Source: Angiostrongylus vasorum
Taxonomy: Eukaryota > Nematoda > Chromadorea > Rhabditida > Metastrongylidae
Direction: 5' to 3'
Assembly (NCBI GenBank): GCA_018806985.1
Contig: JADANN010000174.1
Span: forward strand, 451,501-515,500
Length of the DNA: 64,000 bases
The notes under the pieces are model-generated. The model was not told where the DNA came from and did not search any database. It was given only the letters and a program-made list of their open reading frames with translations. Positions 1-10,900 of the stretch are shown piece by piece. Position 1 is the stretch's first letter. Each line of letters opens with the position of its first letter. The translations under genes were made by a program, and so were the position numbers.

Positions 1-469
1 ACGCAGCCAGCGACGTTGACAATGCGGCGCGAGCTAGGTCGCGCTTTGTCGATGTAGTGGTCCTGCAACGATGCACGGCTGTGTCTTGGGTCTATCGTAA
101 TAGTTCTCCGTGTCACTATTATTTTGGGTTATCTGTGTGTTATCCTATTTGGGGCTGTTTCAGTGTTTTTGTGAGACTGTGAGAACTTTCTGCTTTGGAG
201 CGTGATGTAGGAGATCGGGAGACTGTTGGTCTAATTATTTGTGGGTTCTTGAAGAATGTAAACTGGGAGTTTCCATCTCTATAGTCAAGTCATTGGTGAT
301 TCCATCTGAAAGTCGATCTGCCTGTTTTTGCGTGAATGGTGCTTTCTATGGTCATATAGTAAACTTCTTTTTCAATGTTAATCTTTGTCTTGTTCTACGT
401 TTGATTCCTTTCAACCTCTTCTAAATACGTAAAAAATCAATTTAAAAAACCCTTCGATGTTAAGGTGGA
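1..469. other. Left edge and 5' flank of the eL42 gene
   Basis: No gene is recognised here. One + frame is open from the window edge to a TGA near base 180 and its first 60 bases are GC-rich, so the last exon of a neighbouring gene cannot be excluded, but the translation matches nothing I know. The remainder should hold the promoter and 5' leader of the eL42 gene; no clear TATA box is visible. Confidence 0.3.
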
Positions 470-3432
470 ATGGTCAACGTTCCTAAGGCAAGGAGGACGT
501 TTTGTGACGGTAAATGCCGTAAACATACGAATCATAAGGTTACCCAATACAAGAAGGGTAAGGAATCGAAGTTTGCCCAAGGTATGATTCACATTTTCCG
601 TCAATTGGAGTTTTTCTTTGCCCTTTTTTCTTTTCCAAATATTTGGTTGCTAAACGACATAGATGAACGAAACAGAGTTTTTTCGTTACTTTCCCTGTAA
701 TCAGGACTGGTTTTGCACTGTAAAAGCTTTGATGTAACTGGAACACCATTTAGAATCCATCCTTCATAAACCGACAGAGACCCTGCATTGGTGCGCTGGT
801 GAAGGATCTTGGCATATTGATCGCGAATTCCTAGTTAAGCAAGTTGGTAAATGTCAGAAAGCGATATCTTTCTCGCGCATTGTTTCGCGATGGTGTGGAT
901 TAGAGTAGTTGTATTGGATTCTATGAGTAACAAACCTTATTAGGGTCGACTATACTCTTTCTGTATGCTGTCAAGTTCGTTGGAAATGACACTATTGAGA
1001 AATCTACCGATTACAAACACTACGCAGAGCCGATAGTTCTTAGTACATCTTCCACTGCGATGACTGATCATCTTTTTTTGTTTCCCAATACGTGTCTACC
1101 TCGTTTCGTGATTTGTAACTATAAAAGGAGCCACTCAGTCTACGGAGATGAGCAGGTCTGCGAAAAGGTTGAGGTTTTTGGATACAAACTGTTAATAGAG
1201 TGTTATCCACTCATTAGTTTACCGCCTCATCGTGGCCGGAAGATGTTCCTGGGTGTAGGGCTGCAGTGTACAGCGGGGGGATTTGTCCCCTAGCAGGGTC
1301 TTCTAAGCTGAGAAGGAGTCAGGCGGTTTCATCAGGAAGCCCAGCTAAGAGTAAACCAATACTAAGATCCGCCGCCATCCTGGTATCAAACTATTCGCTT
1401 GGTGGCAAATCTTCCTCTGATCCATAAAGGCGGCGTTTGCCTTTCGTAGTAACGACCTGGGCAGACTTTGGCTAGGTTGAGCCCAGGACTCCAAGGAACT
1501 ACGATGGGTAGACCACCAGAACTCCGAAAAGATAGAAATTATGCTGAGGCCCGCGCAACAAGTTAGGACGGGCCATTCAAATATCAAGTAGGTAAGACAG
1601 TGTTATGCCAGCTTAACACTGCAGAGGCAGTTGAACTAGTCAAGTGAGTTGTGAAGTTTCGGCAGATGTGACTGATACATTTACATGTTCTACACCTTCA
1701 GCCAACATTATTTTCTATTTTCTTATGTCACTGTCACTTTTTTTTTCAAAAAGTTATCAGCTTAGGCATAAACTCTCCATCGTGTAATTTCACGACTCTT
1801 TGTTATATTTGTGCCATAGCTCTCTAATTTTGTGATTTTTTCGAGAATTAGTGACCACATATTTCTCGGCACAATTGTACAGTTTTATCCTCGTGAGTTC
1901 AGGAGAATTGGTTCCACTTTCTACTATAATAGTTCAGCTTCTAGAGTTTCTGATTTGCCATGGTATAGCTGCTTAGCGCAGTGGTTGGAGGCGCCACTGC
2001 GACACGCACGTGGAATTGATCACTGTGCCCATGGCCCACCAAGCCTTCCATACCTCCGGGGTCGGCAAATTGGTACCAGACTTGTCTGGAAGGATGGCAG
2101 CACTGGCTCGATGCATCGGTAGGCCACTGCGAATCATTGTAAAGGTCAGATATGCATTCAGTCACCTCCAGTGATACTCAATGAAGTCGAATGCATGGCG
2201 CATCCCTCAGAGATTGATTAGCACCGAGAGCTTTATCCATTTTATCCTTTTATAACTGCTACCTTCATGTTTTCCTTTTTTTTCTTGGTTTTCTGTGCTT
2301 CCCAATCCAATGGACCTCCCAACGGTTTACCGCCTCATCGTGACTGGAACGAGTTCCTGGGTGTTGTGGTGCGATGTAAAGCGGGGGGTTCATCCCTTTA
2401 GCATTGTCTTCTAGGCTGAGAAACAATCCGGCATTTCCAACAGGAAGCCCAGCTTAGATTAAACCAATACCAGGATCCACCACCGTCCTGGTACTAGACT
2501 AGTCGCATCGTGGCAAATGTCCCTCTGATCCACATAGGCTGCGACTGCTTGTGGTGGTGACGACCTGGGGCGGACTTTGCCTAGGCTGACCTCGGGACTC
2601 CAGCGAACCTGCAAAGCTCCAAAGAAAAAAGTGGGAATTATGTTGGGTCCTCACAACCAGTGAAGACGGGCTATCCAACTATCGTCTCAATGCTATGGTG
2701 TACGGTTATACGATTATCTTTTACGGTTATGGTGGTCACACAGCATGCATATGTGCACTGCTGTTGAGACACCATCGTGATGAGATCTGCAGCTGTTTTC
2801 GTTTTATCAGGAAACTTCTTCATGGTGACAGAATCTGACTCTGAATTCACTTGAAATGTTGAATTTAATGGATTTCGTCTTGCTATTAATGAGCTTGTTG
2901 AAAAGCCGTAGTCGTTCTGTTCTAGTTAAAGTAAGCACTTTCTCTGTTAAGAAATGGTACGCATATTTAAGTTGTATCGTCTTAGCTGGACTGTTACGTG
3001 ACAGGAGATCGTGGACTGTTACATGACCGGGGATAGTTTAACATTTAATTTTAAAATAAACTACTTTCAGCTGATCCTGGAGCTCTTAAATTGAAACAAA
3101 ATATATAAGGGAGGATAGCAGTGGTAATGATGCCGATCATTACGAGCAAGGTGTTGGTTTGATCCCGCCCCAGGCTCCCCAAACCTTTTATACCTCCCGA
3201 GTCGGGAAATTGATAATGGACTTGTGGTGGAAAAACCATTCTCTGCAGTCCACTTGGGAACGCGCCAGCCCGGCGATAACTCAACCAGCATTCTACGACA
3301 TTCAAGATGAGAACCTTTAAGCAGCATTGGAAGCCACGCATAAAGTTGAAAGACCTTAGTGGATTGTGGGAAGTGGTGGTATCGGCACAGTAGACATGAA
3401 TCCGGGTCGTATAAAGTAAGAAGAGTTTGCAC

Positions 3433-3512
<80 letters not shown>

Positions 3513-4286
3513 TTATATGCGTAAATAGGCTGAAGTAATAGAGTTCTTCGGATTATCTATCTATCGAGCGGTGGACACCGGCTATTGGCGCAAAATGCGA
3601 ATTGTCGCAAGCACGCTAGTGACTTAGTATTGGCTAATGTTGAGCCAAGAACTCCGTTTTGTTAAAACCGGTTTTTATTTTTTTGCAGGTCGACGACGTT
3701 ACGATCGTAAGCAGGCTGGGTTCGGTGGCCAAACCAAGCCTATCTTCAGAAAAAAGGCTAAGACTACCAAGAAAATCGTTCTTCGTATGGAATGTACAGA
3801 GTGCAAGCATAAGAAACAGTTGCCCATCAAGCGGTAAGCATAGGATTTTGTAAGAACCATATTTCGCGTCAAATGTTGCATGTAGAGTTACTGGTTGTCA
3901 CTGGTCGTCAAAGTTACCTCATGATAAATTAGGGTTGTCTTTTACCACATTTGCGTTGTAACGATGAGTAATTTGCATCTTACGTTACCAAGTTGGGAAA
4001 AAATTTTGTGTTTCTGTGCGTAGTGAAGATTAGCGTAGTACGTAGTAAATGGCTTAGATTTGTCGGGTATATTCTAGTTTGAAATATTTTGTTGGTTATT
4101 TTTTAATATTTGTAAATACTGGATTCCACAAATTTTGACAAAGGCTTGTCAATAAAAGGATGTCTTTGTTTAGCTTCAGTGAAACGTTCTGGCTTAACCA
4201 CCTTTTAATTTTGATTGTTTTCTAGGTGCAAACACTTCGAATTGGGAGGACAAAAGAAAGCACGCGGACAGGTTATTCAATTCTAA
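470..4286 (+). CDS. rpl-41: 60S ribosomal protein eL42 (RPL36A/L44; rpl-41 in C. elegans)
   Basis: Component of the large ribosomal subunit at the tRNA E site. Exons are 470-581, 3689-3833 and 4226-4286; phases agree and the product is 105 aa, the family's usual length. The protein starts [19 protein letters not shown] and ends in the [17 protein letters not shown] tail. The zinc-binding Cys pairs (FCDGKC, and the ECTECKHKK region) are present, as is the GGQTKPIF loop, whose proline is the residue linked to cycloheximide sensitivity in yeast. It is nearly identical to the nematode proteins I remember. Intron 1 is 3.1 kb and filled with family A, B and C repeats and an AT microsatellite, which is large for a ribosomal protein gene. 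An AATAAA lies 31 bp after the stop. The next gene on the same strand is the nibrin orthologue. Confidence 0.97.
1216..1580 (+). repeat. Family A repeat, copy 1
   Basis: About 370 bp, beginning with TTTACCGCCTCATCGTGG and ending in a GACGGGCC-like motif. It shares its whole length with copies at 2317, 8818, 22456, 24832, 41441 and 53560. A GGGATTTGTCCCC segment resembles a Pol III B box, but no convincing A box or protein-coding frame is seen. It lies in eL42 intron 1. Confidence 0.8.
1960..2250 (+). repeat. Family B tRNA-derived SINE, copy 1
   Basis: The 5' end has an A-box-like TTAGCGCAGTGG followed about 35 bp later by a B-box-like GGAATTGATCA. A conserved body (CCATGGCCCACCAAGC, a TACCAGACTTGTCTGG block) and a tail ending near GAGAGCTTTATCC follow. 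The same unit recurs seven more times in the window on both strands. Confidence 0.8.
2317..2695 (+). repeat. Family A repeat, copy 2
   Basis: Full-length copy of the 375 bp unit, starting CCCAACGGTTTACCGCC, in the same orientation as copy 1 about 740 bp upstream. The B-box-like GGGGTTCATCCC is better preserved here. Confidence 0.8.
3110..3390 (+). repeat. Family C tRNA-derived SINE
   Basis: A-box-like GGATAGCAGTGGTAATGA and B-box-like GGTTTGATCCCGC about 40 bp apart are followed by a TCGGGAAATTGATAATGG block and AACTCAACCAGCATTCTACGA. The same block order occurs at 7825, 12480, 31450, 31870 and 61285. Confidence 0.65.
3433..3510. repeat. (AT)n microsatellite
   Basis: About 77 bp of almost uninterrupted AT dinucleotides at the 3' edge of the family C SINE in eL42 intron 1. 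Confidence 0.95.
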
Positions 4287-4317
4287 ATTCGCTGTTTGTT
4301 GTTGTTGTTACCTCCTC

Positions 4318-4323
4318 AATAAA
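4318..4323 (+). terminator. Poly(A) signal of the eL42 gene
   Basis: AATAAA, 31 bases after the eL42 stop codon, in an AT-rich stretch. Position and sequence fit a cleavage/polyadenylation signal. Confidence 0.7.
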
Positions 4324-4926
4324 ACATAAGTTTATAATCCGTTTTGTTTTCGCTTCTATGAAAAGGGTCTTTGTCCATATTGCTAAGTCGGTGGTTAAAG
4401 AAAACAAATTGTTCGTAAAAACTACTTGAGATGTGAAATTTGCAGAAATAGACTGCATAGTGTGGACGTGAACCCTTAATTTAATAGCTCATTTGGACAT
4501 CGCTTAGTTGGAAAACGTTCAACCCTCAATACCATGGACGGGGTGCAAGTCCTGGATACTTTTGGAAAAAGGTCGGTATTCTTCCTGTCCACGTGAGAAA
4601 TGTATTCCTCTGAATCATCGAGATGTCGAACAAAATGGTACCATTTCGCAGTCTAGTCTCCATGAGAGTTGTAAACTTACTACTTGAGACTAAAGTGGGT
4701 TCGGTTTTATGTCCGCTTTCTTGGGTACAATTTCATCTTTGGTCCGTTTGAGGCTGTTTCTCAGTCTTAGGTGGTTCGAAGTCTTTTGTAGGGTAATTTG
4801 GTATAATATTTCGAAACTTTGGTAGTTTTTATGACCCTAAGGCAGGTGACGAACTTCTTGGATGGAAGCATGTAGGAATACTTATGGAATTCAAGGTGAG
4901 TGTTGTGAAATAACAGATTGGTTAAG

Positions 4927-7900
4927 TGTTGTATACCATTCGTTCTGTTGGCGAGATGGTTTCGATTGGTCGAGACCGGAAGTGTGGTATTGCTCTAGCT
5001 GTTGATGCGCATGGTGTTTCCAGAATTCACGGTTCCCTGAAATGGAGTTCTAAGAATGAATTAACCTTACAAGATAACAGTACTTATGGAACGGTGGTGA
5101 ATGGAACGTTGGTGAAAGGTGCATGTCAGACACTGCAAGATGGAGCGCGTATTTTTGTTGGAGATGTTGAACTTGTCATTGTTTTTCCGCAACATGAACA
5201 CAGAGCTTCGTCATCTTCGGGTAGTGAACCGACAGCAATTGATCAGGATTTATCATTGAAAAGAAAAGGAAATACTAACGACATAATTGGGAGAGGAAGC
5301 AAGAAGTCGAAATTGGAAGCCAGTGGTAACATGCACTGTTCGAGGCAGCCGCAGGTAAGTTATTTTTCTGTTTCTTCTTATTTTATCTTTGGGACCTTTC
5401 GTATTCTCACTGTATTTTTAGTCGTGCCCATTTCTGGTTTTAGATTTCGTCGTTTTTTGTGAAAAAATCTTGCACTGTGAATGTCACTGATGACGACTGC
5501 ATTACACTGGCGGAAGAAACTCCGCAAAGGTAGACGAAATTGCTGCCGCTCAGTTTTAGCCATGCCTTTGATCTTGTTGTTTATTGTACATTCAGTTTCA
5601 TTTTTTTATGTAGCCTGCTTCCAGTCAGATGCTCGAGTCCGTGGAAAATAATCCAGGACAAATGGTATCGTTTGTTAGCGATTCAGCTTCTTCATCCTAC
5701 GGTTCTACTAAACTATCACACTGGAAGCCAGGTGTCATTAAACATAAAGTTGTCTCTATAAAACTTAAGCGTTTAATGATTTGTAGGGAGTCGCGGCACT
5801 TCAGATCTTCAAAATACGTTATCTGGATCTGTTAGGCGCAAGAAGGTTCTTTTTTTTACGTTTGCTTGGTATATTCAAAGTATGCCCGTGTTATACCCCA
5901 GAGAATTTTTCTGCAGCTGTTTGTCGGACCTATACACTTGTGAAGCCAATTGTGACGCTCGCCAATATAAAAAAATCCGTTTAATTACCCAAGTTTGACT
6001 TAGCCTCGTAATTTATTCCTGTGTTAATATGCGTTTACGGATTTAATGTTTAGCAGTGCATTTTTGATGTCAACATGCAGCCACCCTCATATCACTCTAC
6101 TCTGGTGTTCGCTGGAGATACACAGGAGAAGGTAGATTCACCGAGGTTTAAGCATCGTTCTGGTGTGGAAATTGCTCAAACAACCAAAGATATAACGTCT
6201 GTACAGGAAACTTGCGAGCGATCGTAAGTCTAAAAATGGATTCTTCTCCTGTTTGTTTTGTACGGCTGATTGGCAAATATTTTTGAGGATGTTTACTTAA
6301 GCATGCAGTCATCACATTGTTCATCGAAGCTGAGCTCGACATTGGATTTTAGAAAGGTGTGTGTAGTTGTTCGGATTTCTTCACTGTTTGAGTATTTGAT
6401 ACTTGGATTTGTTGAAGGAGGTCTCTTCACCCACCTCAACGGCTTTTGGCCAGCAGGTTTCAGCATTACACAACGAGACAAGTACATTAAACACAACGGA
6501 TAACATTCATGGTAATTTTATCCATAAGATGCAGTAATTTCAGTACTAGAAAGTTTTGTTCATGAGAGATCTTAAGCATTTAGTCAGTTCTAGTTTAGTT
6601 TGAGAGATATGTAACTGAGTGATGTAAAAATAATGGCCGTTTTTAATTTAACAGCTGTTTTGAAATAATATAATTCAGCTGAAGCGACACTTGATTAATC
6701 AAATTTAGAGGAGTTTGAATCCACACACTTTTGCCAGCAAGATGCAAGGTTACTTTTTGGTGACCTGAAATCCTAAATCTCCGGAAGTAACGAGTTTTCA
6801 TAAGATATTTCTGCAGCGCTTTAGTTGTTGAAGATTTTCTCAGACAATAAGCGTTGAGATGCTTGAAAGAAGTGATTGTTAGTAGCTCGATGTACGATGG
6901 ATGTTTTGGGTGGGATAGGGTTTCATAGCCTGGTTCAGTGAATTTTTCCAGTGTTAGCAGTATAAGATGTGGTCGAGCATAGTCATGTAAGAGGACTGAA
7001 CCTTTTCTGTTGGTCTTGTTTTGGATGCACATGATGCATTTTTGCAGGGCTTCGTCGATTTCAAGACAGTACTTCTCTTCTGTTGTCGTATTATTAAAAT
7101 TCAAGTGGTTTGATTAGTGTTTCCATCTGCTAAAAAGAAAAATTAACCTGCATTTGATACAATTTCAGACTTAGAGAAATTTCATTTCATTCAGACTTCT
7201 CTGCAGATCTTCATCTGTTGTTTTACGTGATCCATTTTTCACCAGACGTAGCAAGCCGATCGGGAAATGAGTCTTTTTATTGTGTAAAAGCACAGAGCAC
7301 AGTGGTATACGACCTCGCTGTTATTGGTTCAATTCATACATTTACGAGCCCTTTACACTTTTCCAGTGTGTTTCGAACGGCAAACAATTGTTATATCGTG
7401 AATGTTATGTGTTTGAGTAGAATCACTCAAGTATTTCTTGGCCATACCCAACTTCCCTTGTCGTCTTCAGATGGTCGTTGTCAATTGTTGATACTGACTC
7501 GACGTTTTCCGTGATGAAGATTCGTATCTCCGGTACGATACCTTTCGAACCATCTGCGAATTGGCCGCTCGGAAGATTTCGCTGGGCTACTCTTTAGTAG
7601 TGTTTCGAGTTGTTGCCGTTGAGTTATGCCCATACTTGAACTCATGAGACAAAGCGATGAATTTCCTGTTTTGACATCACTATTTCAACTAGTTTACAAC
7701 CTCCGTAAACGAAGTTTCAGAAGATCTATATGGCAAATTGCTAATCAAGAAATCAGCTTTAAGTGCTGTATATGAATAATGTACACAGCGAATATTTGTT
7801 CTGAATTTTCAAACTCAACAACGATAGAAACGAGAGGCAGATAGAGTGGTGGTAGAGTTGACGTTCAATACGTGTAAAGCCCTAGTACGTTCCCACATAG

Positions 7901-10900
7901 GGCCACCCAAGCCTTTCATTTCTATAAGTTCAGGGAATTGGTGGCAGGATAAACTCTTGAAGAAGTTTGCTTTGATCGACAAAGGGTGCATTGACTGTGA
8001 TGACGATCTGGGTCTCCCACCAGCGCGACTAGTCCTAGATTCTAGGGAGAATCGACTCGAGTGCATTCAACGGCATTAGTAAAGAAGACGAAGTTCTTCA
8101 AGAGATAGGCGAACTCACACGCAGAAGTCCATAAACTTTCGTGGATGATGGATGCGTGGAAACTAATCGAACGAAACAAGTACTGAGATCCAATGTGATA
8201 CATGTGAATTCGAGCCATGTAAAAAATTGCCGATATAAATGGTCATTATTTTTGTATGGACGTATAGAAGACATAATTTAGAGGGAACTGAAAATTGTTT
8301 TTGAATGATGCGCACCCTTCTATATACGGACACGTGGGATTTATGGCACCGTCACAAATGATCACTTCTCTACCTCTCATTCAATTTCAGTGCCAGGTCG
8401 GAAAGCTTCTCTAAATGTCACGTCGAGGAAAACTTGCATTTTCGATGGATATCCCTCATGTGCCCCCATGAAAAAGAGTGAAGACAACTTTTCTTCTGAG
8501 AAAAATGTAGCAGATATGATGGATGAACCTAATGTTGTAAGTTTTCTATACACCATTTATTTAATTTGTTACATGTTTACTGAAAAATAAGAAATATCCT
8601 TCCTTTCTTAGCGCATAACATTGGTTAATGTCAATTTTTAAGATTAGCTTCAATTACGTGTGTTATAACTCGTAAAGTAAAGTACATCAATCGAAATGTA
8701 AACCGTCAACATCTGCGTCTCATTGTTAACGAGGTTTTTCTATTCTGTCGCGTGGTTATTTTAAGCTTAGTTACCCCATGAACCATACTTTTGACTTATG
8801 GTTAGTTTATAATTAATTCCTCCCAACGGTTTACCGCCTCATCGTGGCTGGGAGATGTCCATGGGTGTTGGGCTGCGATGTACAGCGAGAGATTCATCCC
8901 GCTGGCAGGGTCTCCCAAAGTGTGGAGTCCGGCGTTTCCATCAGGAAGCCCAGCTAGAAGTAAACAAATACCAGGATTCACCACCGTCCTGGTATCAACA
9001 TAGTCGCATGGTGACGAATTTTCCTCTGGTCCACAAGAGCGACGACTGCCTGTGTTGGCGACGAGCTGGAGCAAAGTTTGACTAGACTGACCTCGGGACT
9101 TCAGTGAACCACAATGGCTAAACCAGCAAAATTCCGGAAAAATGGAGATTATGCTGGGGGCCCGCACAACCAGTGAGGTCGTGCCCTCCAAGTATCCAGT
9201 TCACCACTAGATTTCTTATTTTAATAAGAAATATGTATTATTTCAATACTATATTCATTAATACAACAGGACCATTAAAGTTACAATTTTTTTGCCAAAC
9301 TCTTGTTGTGAGATACAACCGTGTATACTCCGATAGCTTAGAACTCTGGAGTTCTGTACGTGATGAATTTTCCGAAATGGTTTTGAGCACCTGTTAGATT
9401 GTGGGTTTTTCTAGGGAAATAATTACCGAACTGTTTGAAAATGGGCAATTCGGCTGGAGGTTTGGTGAACATGGTAAGTAAAGCACATTTCGTCCAACTT
9501 CCGTCCGGTTGCTCATTACGTGGTCGAACGTTGTCGTGCGAAAGTAAAGACCCATGCTCTTGATCCATTCTGACCACTTGGTATACTTTTTTTGTGCATT
9601 TACAGTATTTGCAAAGTACTTTGCAATATTTCGCAGATGTGATCGTGTCGCGGGCATTCAGAATGTCTTGTGGTTTAATACCGCTTCAGAAAACCGAACA
9701 ATCACCACGACTTTTTTTCAGTACACTGTACAAGTTCAGCTTTGACAGCTGTTAGCGGCTTCATCTAGCTCCAACCGCTGAACGTTGTCGATTGACGTGT
9801 GGGATTCAATTTCCATCACATGTCAGAATTCCATCAAAAAAATCTGTCACTAGCATCTGTTTAGTACAAAGAGTGTACAACAGATTTCACAACGACAATG
9901 TCTTTGGTTTTCGCCCAAGTTTTGTGAAGCCAGTTTTTCGGCTTTTTCACTTTCCCCTTCCTTTGAAGTGAAAGCAAAGAGCGATTGTTAATTGAGATTT
10001 ATTTCCGCCTCCGGAGTGATGTCAGCAGAGGGTCAGCGTCAATTGTCGTCATAGAATACTGTTATTGGATTCTTCCAATCTGTTTTACCATCAAAACTTA
10101 TATCTCCTTTACGAAGTTCTTCAGAGTATCTGTTCAGTGTTAGCTCTGAAACTCCGTTACCCGTGTTTTGATGGAATCAAGTTTCATTCACTACTTTATT
10201 TCCAGTTTTTAATTAAGTTAAGTCAAGTATAATAGTGTTTACTTGTTGTTTTGATGCCACTCTTTCAACAAGATAAAACCACTGTAATTTAAGCGTTAGG
10301 AAAAGTACTAGATATGTGACAATTACTATAATAGTTATGCTACCAACGAGGTTTGTAATGGTTAGCAGTAACACTTTAAGCAATTCATATTTGTTGTAAA
10401 ATATGTTTGTAAAGTTCAGTACAGGGAAATCCACCGTTATTTTCTGAATCAGCTTGATATACACTTAAATACATTGGTCGCCTTCAGTTCGATCCCCTAT
10501 CTTGCACCCACTATCTCTGCAGTTGCTGGCGTCCGCGAGTGAAATGGAATGTGGCGTGAAGGTTTTCTCATTCCTTTTCACTAACATGATAATTGCTGCT
10601 GATTCATCGTAGATTCCTGGAAACGCATAGTATCCCTTCTACAGCTTTTTAAGGTCATCATCACAGATAGTGCTCGGACTTTACAGAGCGGACGGAGGTT
10701 TAATGCGCTCATACCATAGTTACCCGTGGTACCATAGGGGGGACTATATTTCTACCGAGGCAACGGTTCTTGTAATTAGTCGAATGTCAGTGAAGGAGAG
10801 TGTAACGGGCAAAAGTCCATAAATTTTTTTGATGAATTTTTCAGTAGTTGCTTGGTTGTTGATGATTTCTTAAGAGAATCGTTATTAAAATACTTGGAAA

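Noticed and set aside
1960..2040. Functional tRNA gene
   Set aside because: A and B boxes are present, but no cloverleaf or acceptor stem forms and the unit is repeated with a long body, so it is a SINE.
3051..3512. 153-codon - strand frame over the AT microsatellite
   Set aside because: Half is Tyr-Ile from (AT)n and the rest lies in a family C SINE.
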